A stretch of DNA of 62,652 nucleotides from a candidate division FCPU426 bacterium (lineage in GTDB: Bacteria > Oederibacteriota > Muellerivitia > Muellerivitales > Muellerivitaceae): assembly GCA_003152075.1 (NCBI GenBank), contig PLZG01000072.1, positions 1-62,652 of the forward strand. The letters run 5' to 3'. The notes beneath the pieces are model-generated. The model was not told the origin of the DNA and did no database searches. It saw only the letters and a program-made list of their open reading frames with translations. The position numbers and the translations under genes are program-made. This document shows positions 51,150 through 60,546 of the stretch, piece after piece. The stretch's first letter is position 1. Each line of letters starts with the position of its first letter.

Positions 51150-52118
51150 ATGAACGAACTACAGCAAGCCACTCCGCAGGTTAAAAAGAACATTTTCCTC
51201 ATTCGAGCCCTTTTAGCCCTCACCTTCTTCAGTTTCGCCTTTTTCTTCACCCAGGCCCATCCAGACCAAAAAAACAACGCCTTGGCTTACATTTTCACCC
51301 TGGCCGCCACCTTTATCCCCTTTTATTTCATCCAGGAGGAAAAATTCCGGCAGGTTCATTTTCAATATATTGTTTTTTCCATGGATTTCGTCTTCTTGTT
51401 GGTGGGGCTCTATCTTTTCGACCATTTGGAAACCAACCTTTTGATTATCATTTTCCTGACTTTCTTTATCTCAGCCATGAGCCAATCTATAGGGCGCAGT
51501 ATTGTCGTGGCCATAGCCGTCATAGGCATGTACCTTTACCTGATTTATTATAAAAGTGACGTTTTCAACTATATGGACCCTTTTCTCCTCCTTTCCTGCG
51601 TTTTGCTTTTCGTCGTGGCAATCCACTCGGGCTACCTGGCTTTTCGGACCGTTCAAGATGAAAAAGAGTTGGTGGAATTGGCGAAAAAAGCCCGCCTATT
51701 AACCGAAAAAGTGAAGGAAGGGGACCAAATGGCCTTGAATTACGCGGCCACTTTGAAGAATGTTTTGGATACCCTTCCTATCGGAGCCATCGCGGTTTCC
51801 ATTGAGGGAAACACCATTTTTGTGAATGCCCGGGCCGGTAAAATTCTGGAAATGAACCCCAAAAGCCTCACGAACGTCTATCTTTTCATGAAGGATTCCC
51901 CTTTGGGCGATATTGGGGAATTAATGGCCCAATCCCTCAAAAACCGTCAGGATCTGAAGCGGGAATATCTGGATACCAATTGGAAAAACAAAAGAAAAAG
52001 GTTTCGTCTGGATAGTTCCGCCGGCACTACCCCTTCTGGCCAAGCCTGGGGAACCTTGTTTTTATTGCAGGAATCGCCTCTCGCGGACTCTCCAACGGAT
52101 AAAACCGTTGCAACATGA
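51150..52118 (+). CDS. Membrane protein with PAS sensor domain
   Basis: The start is placed at ATG 51150 (MNELQQATPQVKK), preferred over a TTG 24 nt upstream. The product is 322 residues: six membrane helices up to about residue 175, a short coiled coil, and a PAS domain at about 195-300 (VLDTLPIGAIAVSIEGNTIFVNARAGKIL). There is no kinase, cyclase or GGDEF output after the PAS. It may form part of a split signalling system, or the output partner is encoded elsewhere. Confidence 0.75.
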   Translation: MNELQQATPQVKKNIFLIRALLALTFFSFAFFFTQAHPDQKNNALAYIFTLAATFIPFYFIQEEKFRQVHFQYIVFSMDFVFLLVGLYLFDHLETNLLIIIFLTFFISAMSQSIGRSIVVAIAVIGMYLYLIYYKSDVFNYMDPFLLLSCVLLFVVAIHSGYLAFRTVQDEKELVELAKKARLLTEKVKEGDQMALNYAATLKNVLDTLPIGAIAVSIEGNTIFVNARAGKILEMNPKSLTNVYLFMKDSPLGDIGELMAQSLKNRQDLKREYLDTNWKNKRKRFRLDSSAGTTPSGQAWGTLFLLQESPLADSPTDKTVAT

Positions 52119-52500
52119 GCTTTTTCAACTTATCCACATTTCAAATATCGTTATAACCGCTGTCGTTATCGATTTACTTTCATTCCTTTCGTCCCAAAAA
52201 ACTCGGTACGTTTTATGCGTTGGAAATATTTCTTTTTACCACAATTTTTTCTTGAAGGAATCGGCTCTCGGGAGAAAGATAGTCTTGGTCGCACCGTAAA
52301 TCAAAGTTGGGCCACTAACAAAACAATCACAAAAGATTGGGTGAGCCCCTTGATCTCCGCCTTGCCGGAGCGTGCGGCCTTTTTATTTCCGGTTCCCAAT
52401 TAAATATGAAAAGCCGGAAATAACCCTGAGCGAGCCGCAATGGCGAGTCGAAGGGTCTTTGTTAGGTTGTACCCTTCTGACTTTTATTCCCGCCGTACCC
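52119..52500. other. Intergenic region with hairpin and repeat
   Basis: A 382-bp gap between converging genes. It holds a hairpin at 52383-52423 (TTATTTCCGG / CCGGAAATAA) and the repeat at 52424-52457. Small open frames here have no ribosome sites or homology I can see, so no gene is called. Confidence 0.5.
52424..52457. repeat. CCCTGAGCGAGCCGC-type short repeat
   Basis: CCCTGAGCGAGCCGCAATGG followed by CGAGTCGAAGGGTC. Its inner GAGCGAGCCGC / GCGAGTCGAAGGG halves resemble a widespread intergenic repeat in bacteria. It directly follows a hairpin at 52383-52423. Confidence 0.55.
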
Positions 52501-53355
52501 CTAAAACAACCTCTCAAACTTCTGAAACGAATAACCATCCCAGTCACAAACAGGAAGATAACCAATCTTTTGGTAAATGTTATTAGAGGTGGGATTTAAT
52601 AAATCAGAGTAAAGAACGCAGAATTTTTTTCCCGAATCCAATAGTCTTCGGCTTAAAGCCGCAACTAAATTGGAAGCAAACCCCCTTTTCCGAAGTCCCG
52701 CGGGGGTGTAAACCATGTTAATTCGCGCGCCATTAGTGGTAACGCTGGCGTATCCCGCCATGGCCCGGGTTTCACTTCCCGTTTCCCAAATGAACAATCT
52801 TTTTTCCCGAAGATAACCTTCTATCAGGGCCTTTTCGTCGATTTGTTCGGGAGCCTTTATTTCCAACCGGAATTGATGGCACCAGTGGGTTAATAGATCT
52901 AGATCTTGCGGTCCGGCTTCTCTCATGACTCCTGGAGCGGGAGGAACTGGCTGGACCTTTTCCACTTTGTAGAGCCTGACGGACATTTCCAGAACGGCTT
53001 GAAGACCCTGGCTGTTCCAAGCCCGGATAAAACTGGGCATGATTTCTTGCGGACCATAAACCCCAGGAATATCTGGAAAAGATTTTTTTACTTTTCGAGC
53101 CAAAGTCAATATGGCCTCGGACTCCATGTGAGTAAGACTCAGTTTGTAAGGGGGTGTCCAAAATGCCGCGCCGGAAACCACCTTATCCTTTTTGACGACC
53201 CAAAAATGACTTTCCGGACGTTGGTCAAGGGGTTTTCGCCCGATATTCTCAGCTGTCCCAAGTATGGAGTTATTTTGCGCCTCGTTTTGTTCCAGCCAAG
53301 GGCCGGCCATCTTCAGGAATTTTTCAGGGGATAAGTTGGCGCTGATCGAGACCAT
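52501..53355 (-). CDS. GNAT-family N-acetyltransferase
   Basis: A 284-residue protein. The C-terminal half is the acetyl-CoA-binding GNAT fold: INMVYTPAGLRKRGFASNLVAALSRRLL (the R/Q-x-x-G-x-G/A-like loop reads RKRGFA), then NNIYQKIGYLPVCDW. The N-terminal half (about 1-135) is a degenerate GNAT-like region, as in the FR47-like and YkwB-type subfamily. The substrate is unknown. Confidence 0.83.
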   Translation of the reverse strand: MVSISANLSPEKFLKMAGPWLEQNEAQNNSILGTAENIGRKPLDQRPESHFWVVKKDKVVSGAAFWTPPYKLSLTHMESEAILTLARKVKKSFPDIPGVYGPQEIMPSFIRAWNSQGLQAVLEMSVRLYKVEKVQPVPPAPGVMREAGPQDLDLLTHWCHQFRLEIKAPEQIDEKALIEGYLREKRLFIWETGSETRAMAGYASVTTNGARINMVYTPAGLRKRGFASNLVAALSRRLLDSGKKFCVLYSDLLNPTSNNIYQKIGYLPVCDWDGYSFQKFERLF

Positions 53356-53436
53356 ATTATTCCTTCAGGAATATTTTAATTCCGTTTCAGTTGTCGAGAT
53401 TCATACAAACCGGAGTTGTTGAATACCCATCCCTCT

Positions 53437-54081
53437 TCACGGATGGCAGGTATCCATGTCATAGGACCAGGGCGCGCCCGCGGCGGAGGTCCCTCCCGGT
53501 GTTGGGAAAGGATTGGGGAAATGACCGCTAACGGTAAAATTGAGGGCTGAATTGGAGCTATTTTGGTTGGGCTGAAATTGGACCGAGGAATGAATCGCCA
53601 GCCAGTAGTTTCCAGGCCCCGTCAGTGAAAAACCCGTCGGAGTAAAACTGTAAGTAGAGGGCCCGGAGGCAGTGAAGGCCCTCGGGCCGGAAATAAAAAT
53701 AACGGACCCCGGGTAATTGGAGCCGTTATCGGTATAGAAGGCGATTTCAAGGTTGTTCCCTGTCCCCGTTGCGCTGGCCGAGCTGACAGCAACCGTGACC
53801 GCGTCAGGGTTGGAATTAACCCCGAGCGTAAACTGGTCTACATAGGTGTAATTCGCCGCGACGGTGGTAGTGGCGCTGGATGTTACGCTTAAAATGACGT
53901 GCGTGGCGCAAACTACCGGCGTATTGGAAGATGTGGGCGTTACGGTGGGTGTATTGGTGGGTGTGTTGGTAGGAACAGGCGCCGGAACGGTCGGGTTGTT
54001 ATTGTTGACGCTGCAAGACTGAAGGCCGATGAAAACCCCAAGCCCGGCCAGCAATACAAAAACGATAATTTTCTTTCGCAT
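53437..54081 (-). CDS. Lipoprotein with TPT linker and beta-rich module
   Basis: A 214-residue protein. The signal peptide ends in the lipobox LQSC (KIIVFVLLAGLGVFIGLQSC). A TPTNTPTNTPTVTPT spacer leads to a beta-sandwich-like module (about 60-214) with ATTTVAANYTYVDQF, LEIAFYTDNGS and GNYWLAIHSS, ending in a Cys. The middle of the module resembles those in the lipoprotein at 29235 and the giant protein. A surface lipoprotein is likely; the function is unknown. Confidence 0.72.
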   Translation of the reverse strand: MRKKIIVFVLLAGLGVFIGLQSCSVNNNNPTVPAPVPTNTPTNTPTVTPTSSNTPVVCATHVILSVTSSATTTVAANYTYVDQFTLGVNSNPDAVTVAVSSASATGTGNNLEIAFYTDNGSNYPGSVIFISGPRAFTASGPSTYSFTPTGFSLTGPGNYWLAIHSSVQFQPNQNSSNSALNFTVSGHFPNPFPTPGGTSAAGAPWSYDMDTCHP

Positions 54082-54204
54082 AAAAAAACCTTTAAATGGA
54101 ATGAAAAGGCTTTAAGGAGATTTTATTATATCATTCAACTTGGATGGTGCTTTAAAGTTCAAAATCTACTATCCCATCTGAAAAGTTGAGGATAATAGGA
54201 CCCA

Positions 54205-55494
54205 ATGAAAAATATCTTGTTCCTGGCTTTAACTGTTTCCCTTGCCCTTCCCCAATTAGTAAAAGCCCAATGTTCCCCCGTTAACGCCCAGATTTGCGAG
54301 TCCGGGGACGATACCACCCAAGTTTGGGTAAATGGCTCCTACTTGGGGAAAAAGGATTACTGCGACCAGCGGTCTGGCTGCGATGAATCTAAACTTTGCT
54401 TTCCCATCCCCTTGGACAAGCTCTCTGAGTCAAATGTTTGCATCGCCATCGAGACAACCAATATAAACCCCGTAGGGGTTTTTAGTTCCTGGGAATTGGA
54501 AGTTACCTGCACTGGAGGCAGGCCTTTTATCGTCAATAACGAAAATCCCGCTCATGCGGGGGTTTCCCTTTATTGGGATCCATCAGGGGGAGGCACCTGT
54601 GGACTAGGATCGCCTCCTCCCTTGGATGCAAAAGGAAATCACTGGACGGATTTAAACTATAACCTCGGATCAAATCTCTTCACGCTAACCGGCGATCAAG
54701 TCACGGGCCCAACCTGGACCACCGCACAAATCAAGAATATCCAAACGGGCGTGGTGATTCCCTTTGTTTCCTACGATGCAAGCGGCACCGGTTCAGGACC
54801 CCAAAAAGGTTGCGGCGTCCTTTACTGGCGCCAAATCACTAAGCTACCGGTCTGGATTCCCACCGCGACGCCGACAGTTTATTATCCGCCTACCCGTATC
54901 TTTACCTCCACGCCCACCGAGGCTCCCCCACCCATTATCCCCACCGACACCCCAACACCCCGGCCCATACCTACCGCCACCCCAAGACATAGGCCCAAAC
55001 TCCGCTTGCTTCCAACTCCCATTCCAACACCCAACATAAAGTATGTACCAAGTCCCCAGGTTCGCCGATACAAGCTTCAACCGACGGCAACCTTTGTTTA
55101 CCGCCGCCCAACCCGAACCCCAACACCTATACCATTCATAATGTGGAAACCTACACCAACTTTTATATTCAAAAAACTAACACCGATCCCCACCTGGCTC
55201 CCTCGTTTGGATATGGCCCACGCTATTGTTTTCCAGACCCCGCCTGTGGAAATTTACGTAACTTTTGCCGATGGCCCAGGCCGGTATCAATTGGAATTAG
55301 TGGGGACCCAGGGAAATCCATTGCGGATGATCTTTGACCGAGAGATCGTGGGGGAAGGGGATGCTTGGGTGACTTGGGATGGAAAAAATGAAAAAGGCCA
55401 AGATATGTCGCTGGGACAATACTTCGTTATTTTCTACAAGGACGGAAAACCCTTGAGGAGTATTTCGGTTTTCAGGTCAAAGACGGGGCAATAA
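54205..55494 (+). CDS. Exported Cys-rich protein with Thr-Pro linker and FlgD-like domain
   Basis: A 429-residue protein with a signal peptide (LFLALTVSLALPQLVKA). The N-terminal 220 residues are Cys-rich (CSPVNAQIC, CDQRSGCDESKLC, VTCTGG) and contain a PEGA-like strand (QVWVNGSYLGKKDYCD). Residues about 220-330 are a Thr/Pro/Arg-rich linker (TPTPRPIPTATPRHRPK). Residues 340-429 are a FlgD/sorting-like domain (RYQLELVGTQGNPLRM, AWVTWDGKNEKGQDM, LGQYFVIFYKDGK). The layout (exported core, linker, FlgD-like end) matches the protein at 10984. Confidence 0.72.
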   Translation: MKNILFLALTVSLALPQLVKAQCSPVNAQICESGDDTTQVWVNGSYLGKKDYCDQRSGCDESKLCFPIPLDKLSESNVCIAIETTNINPVGVFSSWELEVTCTGGRPFIVNNENPAHAGVSLYWDPSGGGTCGLGSPPPLDAKGNHWTDLNYNLGSNLFTLTGDQVTGPTWTTAQIKNIQTGVVIPFVSYDASGTGSGPQKGCGVLYWRQITKLPVWIPTATPTVYYPPTRIFTSTPTEAPPPIIPTDTPTPRPIPTATPRHRPKLRLLPTPIPTPNIKYVPSPQVRRYKLQPTATFVYRRPTRTPTPIPFIMWKPTPTFIFKKLTPIPTWLPRLDMAHAIVFQTPPVEIYVTFADGPGRYQLELVGTQGNPLRMIFDREIVGEGDAWVTWDGKNEKGQDMSLGQYFVIFYKDGKPLRSISVFRSKTGQ

Positions 55495-55509
55495 ACTGCG
55501 TTTCTTTAT

Positions 55510-55785
55510 TTAAAAGAACCCCCCAATAAAAACCACGATCAATCCCGTGATCAGTAGGCCGTCCGCGATTTCATGGTTCCAGCCCGGCTTTGAGCGGTTT
55601 TGGGCCAATTTCATGACATAAATATTCCACGCCAACGACAAAAACAAAACCACGCAGCCAAAACCGATGGTGGAAGAAAATTGGAATAGTCCGAATTGGG
55701 TAAGCGAGAAAAGCGCAATGAAAAGCGCCATAACAATACCAATGGAATATTGGCGCCAATGGATGGCCGAATCTAAATTAGGCAT
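55510..55785 (-). CDS. Small three-helix membrane protein in the sdh operon
   Basis: Encodes 91 residues with three hydrophobic stretches (IGIVMALFIALFSLTQFGLF, IGFGCVVLFLSLAWNIYVM, GLLITGLIVVFIGGFF). It follows sdhB by 12 nt on the same strand and is probably cotranscribed. It could be an extra membrane subunit of the complex, but no heme or quinone residues are obvious. Family not recognised. Confidence 0.55.
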   Translation of the reverse strand: MPNLDSAIHWRQYSIGIVMALFIALFSLTQFGLFQFSSTIGFGCVVLFLSLAWNIYVMKLAQNRSKPGWNHEIADGLLITGLIVVFIGGFF

Positions 55786-55797
55786 GATTATAAGCTC

Positions 55798-56529
55798 TTA
55801 TTTTCCGAACACTTTGTTCCAGAGGATTCGTAGGGGGTCGTAATACTTGTCCACGACTCGTTCCTTGAGAGGAATGATGGCGTTATCCGTGATATGGATG
55901 GATTCAGGGCAGACTTCCGTACAACATTTGGTAATGTTGCAAAGGCCTATCCCATGCTCATTTTTTAACAAGGCGGTGCGGTCCAAGGCGTCAATAGGAT
56001 GCATTTCCAGGCTGGCAATCCGGACGAAAAACCGCGGGCCGGCGAATTTAGCCATTTTGTCATGGTCCCTCAAAACGTGGCAGGTATCCTGGCAAAGGAA
56101 GCACTCGATACACTTGCGGAATTCCTGCACCCGATCCACGTCTTCCTGTTCCCAATGCCAATCGGCCCCTTCTACGGGGGTAAAGGGCGGAATGCGCTTG
56201 TTAATTTCGTAATTAAAAGAAACGTCGGTGGCCAGGTCCTTCATGATGGGGAAAGTCTTCATGGGCATTACGGTGATAATTTCATCCTCTTTAAACTCGT
56301 TCATGCGGGTCATGCACATAAGACGGGGCTTACCGTTGATTTCGGCGCTGCAGGAACCACACTTACCTGCCTTACAATTCCAGCGGCAGGCCAGGTCGGA
56401 GGATTGGGTCGCTTGGATCTTATGGATGACGTCCAGCACGACCATGCCTTCCTCGGCCTGGACGTTGTAATCCTTCAGTTGCCCACCTTCCGAGTTTCCC
56501 CGGTAGACCCTCATATGAACTTTACCCAT
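55798..56529 (-). CDS. sdhB: Succinate dehydrogenase/fumarate reductase iron-sulfur subunit
   Basis: The electron-transfer subunit between the flavin and the quinone. In 243 residues, the 2Fe-2S set is CRWNCKAGKCGSC...C at about 60-80; the 4Fe-4S set is CIECFLCQDTCHV and the 3Fe-4S set CNITKCCTEVCPE in the C-terminal half. An AAGGAG ribosome site precedes the ATG. Operon order in the direction of transcription is membrane subunit, flavoprotein, this gene, then the small membrane protein. Confidence 0.94.
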   Translation of the reverse strand: MGKVHMRVYRGNSEGGQLKDYNVQAEEGMVVLDVIHKIQATQSSDLACRWNCKAGKCGSCSAEINGKPRLMCMTRMNEFKEDEIITVMPMKTFPIMKDLATDVSFNYEINKRIPPFTPVEGADWHWEQEDVDRVQEFRKCIECFLCQDTCHVLRDHDKMAKFAGPRFFVRIASLEMHPIDALDRTALLKNEHGIGLCNITKCCTEVCPESIHITDNAIIPLKERVVDKYYDPLRILWNKVFGK

Positions 56530-56564
56530 TTAAAACTCCTTCAAAAGAAAACTATGAGCTGTTT

Positions 56565-58439
56565 TTAAGCTTCTCCCCTTAACTGCTTCAGAACTTCGGG
56601 TTTCAACATATGGGCGTTGATGAGTTCTGCTTCCAGTTCCTTGGGGATCTGGGGCAGATCTTCCCTCACCACTTCCATCTTGTCGCCCTTCTGGCGAACC
56701 ACTACTCGCTTCTTGGCGAAATCCTTGGAATACCCCGTAAAGTCGGTGCGGGTATGGCCCCCGCGGGATTCCTTGCGTTCCTTGGCCGCCCGGACAATAG
56801 CTTCACCCACCGCCAGCATGTTGCGCAGGTCCAGCGCCACGTGCCAACCGGGGTTGAACATGCGGTTGCCTTCGGCGGTAACCTTTTTGACCCGCTCCTT
56901 CAAGCCTTCCAGGTCTTTCAGGCATTGATCCATGGTGGGTTCTTCCCGGAACATGCCCGCGCCCTTTTCCATAATGTGCTGCAAATCGGCCAGAATCTTG
57001 TAGGAAACTTCCCCGCCTTGGTTCTCAAAAGGCTGGTTCATTTCCTTGTTCAATCCGGCCAGCTTGGACTCGTCGATCTTTGGGAAATCCCTCAGCTTTT
57101 TTGCATAGATGGCCGCGTGCTCACCCGCCAGCTTGCCGAAGACTACCAGGTCGGAAAGGGAATTCCCGCCTAGCCGGTTGCTTCCATGCATCCCTGCGGC
57201 GCATTCGCCAGCGGCAAAGAGGCCCGGAACGTTGGACATTTGGGTCTCGGGGTCGACCTTCACACCACCCATCATGTAATGGCAGGTGGGGCCCGTTTCC
57301 ATGGGAACCTTGGTGATATCCACGTCCGCCAATTGCTTGAACTGGTGGTACATGGAGGGAAGCTTTTTCTTGATGTCTTCCGCGCTGCGGTGGGAAGCGA
57401 TATCTAGGTAGACGCCACCGTGTTCCGTTCCGCGGCCTTCCTTGATCTCATTCCACAGGGCCCTCGCCACCACGTCCCGGCTCATCAACTCCGGGGGCTT
57501 GCGTTCCTTGACCGTCTCTTCCTTCACGCCATCAATGACAACCTTTTTAAACCAGGCATCGGCCTCTGCTTCGGTTTCGGCGTACTTCCCCTGGTACTTG
57601 GCGGGAATGTATTTAAACATGAACCGTTCGCCCTGGTTGTTTTTGAGAACCCCGCCCTCGCCCCGGACACCCTCAGTGATGAGAAGGCCGCGAACGGAAG
57701 GAGGCCAGACCATGCCAGTGGGATGGAACTGGATATATTCCATGTCGGCCAGCTCGGCCCCCGCCAGGTAGGAAAGTCCAAAACCATCCCCCGCGCATTC
57801 CCAGGAGTTGGAATTGATAAAGTACAGTTTGCCGATGCCGCCAGTGGAAATGACGATGGACTTGGCCTTGAAAAGGACCGGCCGGCCTGTCTCGCGGAAA
57901 TAACCGTAGGCCCCGGCGATCCTGTCGCCATCCTTCATGAGGGAGTAAATAGTGCATTCCATATGCACCTCGATGCCGGAATGAACGCCCTTGTCCTGCA
58001 GGGTGCGGATGAGTTCCAGCCCCGTGCGGTCGCCCACATGGGCCAGGCGCTTGTAGGTATGCCCGCCGAAATGGCGAACGTTGATGTTGCCCTTGCCGTC
58101 GTTGGTGCGGTCAAACACCGCTCCCCATTTTTCTAATTCCCTCACGCGGTCAGGCGATTGCTGGGCGTGGATTTGCGCCATGCGCCAGTGGTTACCCAGG
58201 TTGCCGCCGATCATGGAATCCACGAAGTGCTGCTGCCAGGAATCACGGCTATCCACAGTGGCCAACGCAGCCGCGATGCCGCCCTCGGCCATGACCGTGT
58301 GGGCCTTGCCCAGGAGGGATTTGCAGACAAGCCCGGTTTTGCATCCCGCCGCTGAGGCCTCAATGGCGGCTCTTAATCCCGCCCCGCCGGCCCCAATGAC
58401 CAGAACGTCATACTCAAAGGATTGGTAGTTATCGCTCAA
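56565..58439 (-). CDS. sdhA: Succinate dehydrogenase/fumarate reductase flavoprotein subunit
   Basis: Interconverts succinate and fumarate. The 624-residue protein has the FAD motif VLVIGAGGAGLRAAIEAS and KAHTVMAEGGIAAAL, with the His that covalently holds FAD. FHPTGMV and the arginine region (RESRGGHTRTDF) belong to the active site. The start is TTG 58439 with GAGGTG at 7 nt; the ATG just before it runs into a stop. Either direction of the reaction is possible; with menaquinone, fumarate reduction is favoured, by inference. Confidence 0.95.
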   Translation of the reverse strand: MSDNYQSFEYDVLVIGAGGAGLRAAIEASAAGCKTGLVCKSLLGKAHTVMAEGGIAAALATVDSRDSWQQHFVDSMIGGNLGNHWRMAQIHAQQSPDRVRELEKWGAVFDRTNDGKGNINVRHFGGHTYKRLAHVGDRTGLELIRTLQDKGVHSGIEVHMECTIYSLMKDGDRIAGAYGYFRETGRPVLFKAKSIVISTGGIGKLYFINSNSWECAGDGFGLSYLAGAELADMEYIQFHPTGMVWPPSVRGLLITEGVRGEGGVLKNNQGERFMFKYIPAKYQGKYAETEAEADAWFKKVVIDGVKEETVKERKPPELMSRDVVARALWNEIKEGRGTEHGGVYLDIASHRSAEDIKKKLPSMYHQFKQLADVDITKVPMETGPTCHYMMGGVKVDPETQMSNVPGLFAAGECAAGMHGSNRLGGNSLSDLVVFGKLAGEHAAIYAKKLRDFPKIDESKLAGLNKEMNQPFENQGGEVSYKILADLQHIMEKGAGMFREEPTMDQCLKDLEGLKERVKKVTAEGNRMFNPGWHVALDLRNMLAVGEAIVRAAKERKESRGGHTRTDFTGYSKDFAKKRVVVRQKGDKMEVVREDLPQIPKELEAELINAHMLKPEVLKQLRGEA

Positions 58440-58469
58440 TTCATTTCACCTCAAAAAATTTTTAACCGA

Positions 58470-59330
58470 TCAGGTCGCGGCCCCAAAGATATGGCCGATC
58501 TTATTGATAAACCCGAAAAAACGGACGTCGTGCCAGACGCCCATGGCGCACATACGGATGTAGAAATCCGTGAAACCTACCCACAACATGGAAACCAAGG
58601 CCCATTGCATATGCCTCTCATTAAGTTTCGTTACCACGCTCCACAAGGCGAAACGAATGGGATTATTCTTTTTTACCCGCAGAAAATCCAACCCTCCCCC
58701 CACCAAATGCCGGAAAGCGTGACAACCCAGGGTATAGCCACCCAATAGGTAGGCGTTCAAGGCCATGACAATCGTGCCCACGCCCACGCCGAATTCCTTC
58801 GGCCCTAAATTCGAGTGATTATCTGGCCCAATACCGTTGACCGGCCACATCATGGCCAGGATGGCGTCCCAGGAAAGGACGAAGATGAAGAGGAGCGCTA
58901 CATAAAAAAAGTAGCGGTGGATATTTTGGAAGATGAAGAACTTTGACTCGCCCTGGTACTTGACACAGGACTCCCCCACGGCACAGCCGGGTGGATCCAT
59001 GAAGATGGAGCGGTAATAGGCCTTGCGATAGTAATAACAGGTTCCACGGAAGCCAGCGGGGGCCCAGAGAACCAAAAGCGCGGGAGTGGCCAACCAGGCC
59101 GGAAGCTTATGGAGCCAGTCGGGGTTGAAAAAAGGGGAGAACATGGGGGAAAGGTAGGGCCCATATTCATAATAGGCCTTGCCATTCGGTCCATAGGGGT
59201 TCAAAGCTGCCCAGGTGGCGTAAACCACGAACCCACCGAAGAGGCATTGGTAAAAAAGCGGCTCCAGCCACCAAGCGTCCTTACGTAAAGTGACACCTAA
59301 TCCCCGTTTTGTCCTCACATCCATTGCCAT
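58470..59330 (-). CDS. sdhC: Large cytochrome-b-type membrane subunit of succinate dehydrogenase
   Basis: A 286-residue protein with five or six membrane helices. It contains conserved His residues on helices (IFQNIHRYFFY, GCHAFRHLVGGGLD) that could bind heme b. It is larger than the usual single SdhC (about 130) or FrdC (about 250) and has a loop GCAVGESCVKYQGESKFF with cysteines. It anchors the complex and probably reduces or oxidises the quinone. The gene is first in the operon, 30 nt before sdhA; GGAGTG precedes the ATG. Confidence 0.82.
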   Translation of the reverse strand: MAMDVRTKRGLGVTLRKDAWWLEPLFYQCLFGGFVVYATWAALNPYGPNGKAYYEYGPYLSPMFSPFFNPDWLHKLPAWLATPALLVLWAPAGFRGTCYYYRKAYYRSIFMDPPGCAVGESCVKYQGESKFFIFQNIHRYFFYVALLFIFVLSWDAILAMMWPVNGIGPDNHSNLGPKEFGVGVGTIVMALNAYLLGGYTLGCHAFRHLVGGGLDFLRVKKNNPIRFALWSVVTKLNERHMQWALVSMLWVGFTDFYIRMCAMGVWHDVRFFGFINKIGHIFGAAT

Positions 59331-59397
59331 AAGTCACTCCGAAAAATGAAGAAAGTAAGTTTCTTAATTATTCATTTTCAATTATTGCGTTGCGAAA

Positions 59398-60390
59398 CTA
59401 CAACTTCAGACTGGAGCTATGTCCCGGTTCTGCCTTTTCCCCGGGATTGATGTAGGTCTTAGAGAAATTAACCGCGATAGCCCCCTCGGCAAAACCGGTG
59501 GCGATCAAGTCCAGCTTTCCGGGATGGGTTACGATATCCCCCGCCGCGTATATCCCGGGAACATTGGTTTCCATTTTGGGGTTTACGGGGATTTTATTCT
59601 TTTCCAGGTTGATTCCCCAATCCTTCAGGAAGGAGAGGCTGGCCTGAAAACCAAAATTCAGAACCACAAAATCCATGGGTAGTGTTTCCTCCGCCATGGT
59701 GTGATTTTCATAAATAACCGCTTCCTCAACCTTACCATTACCTTTAACGGTTTTTAATTCGTGCCACAATTTAATTTCAACCTTTGAGACCTTCAGTTTT
59801 TGAACCGAGGATTCGTGCGCGCGAAATTCATCCCGCCGGTGAACCAGCGTGACCTTGGAAGCGATTGGTTCCAGCATCAGTGCCCAGTCCAGGGCCGAAT
59901 CCCCTCCGCCGACGATCAAAACCCGTTTCCCCTTGAAGGGTTCCAGGGAAAGGACCCCATAATTGACTCCTTTACCTTCGTAGGGAACCAGTTCGGGATT
60001 CGGATGCTTTTTGGGAGTAAAGGAACCCATCCCGAGTGCAAGAACCACGGCTTTTGTAAAATGCTTATTTCCCTTATCAGTAGTCATTTCAAACACATTG
60101 TCCGTGGGACGTTTAACCAAAGTTAAAACTTTCTCCCCAAGGATAATAAGGGGATGAAATCTCATAAGCTGTTCTTCCAGATCCTGGCAGAGTTTTTTCC
60201 CCGATATCCGGGGAAACCCGGCGACATCAAAAATATCTTTTTCGGGATACATGGCGGAAACCTGGCCGCCAAGAGCCTCCATGGAATCGATAATCTTGCA
60301 TTTCATGCCGCGAAGACCCGCGTAAAAACCCCCGAACATTCCGGTTGGCCCGGCCCCAATAATCGTCACATCAAAAATGTCTTCAGCCAT
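59398..60390 (-). CDS. Thioredoxin-reductase-like ferredoxin-NADP+ reductase
   Basis: A 330-residue flavoprotein. FAD motif VTIIGAGPTGMFGGFYAG is at the N-terminus, and the NADPH motif RVLIVGGGDSALDWALML with VHRRDEFRAHE at about 155-195. The CxxC redox pair of thioredoxin reductases is absent, as in the YumC type of ferredoxin/flavodoxin-NADP+ reductases. The C-terminal VPGIYAAGDIVTHPGKLDLIATGFAEGAIA closes the FAD site. It links the nearby polyferredoxin and 2-oxoacid oxidoreductase to NADPH, by position and family. Confidence 0.88.
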   Translation of the reverse strand: MAEDIFDVTIIGAGPTGMFGGFYAGLRGMKCKIIDSMEALGGQVSAMYPEKDIFDVAGFPRISGKKLCQDLEEQLMRFHPLIILGEKVLTLVKRPTDNVFEMTTDKGNKHFTKAVVLALGMGSFTPKKHPNPELVPYEGKGVNYGVLSLEPFKGKRVLIVGGGDSALDWALMLEPIASKVTLVHRRDEFRAHESSVQKLKVSKVEIKLWHELKTVKGNGKVEEAVIYENHTMAEETLPMDFVVLNFGFQASLSFLKDWGINLEKNKIPVNPKMETNVPGIYAAGDIVTHPGKLDLIATGFAEGAIAVNFSKTYINPGEKAEPGHSSSLKL

Positions 60391-60546
60391 GGGAATCCTC
60401 CCGTTTCACAACGATTTTACGGACGAATTGGTCAAGACTTTACTGAGTAAAAGCAAACCCTTTTATGATTTTAAACATAAAAGGTTTTCAAACGAAAAAA
60501 CGAACCGGAGGTTCGTTTCCTGCAAATTAAAATGGAAAAGCACCGC

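Noticed and set aside
52108-52403. Small open frames between the PAS protein and the GNAT gene
   Set aside because: No ribosome-binding sites or conserved features, and they overlap a hairpin and a repeat.
57420-58136. 238-codon plus-strand open frame opposite sdhA
   Set aside because: Antisense to the conserved flavoprotein; no ribosome site or domain.
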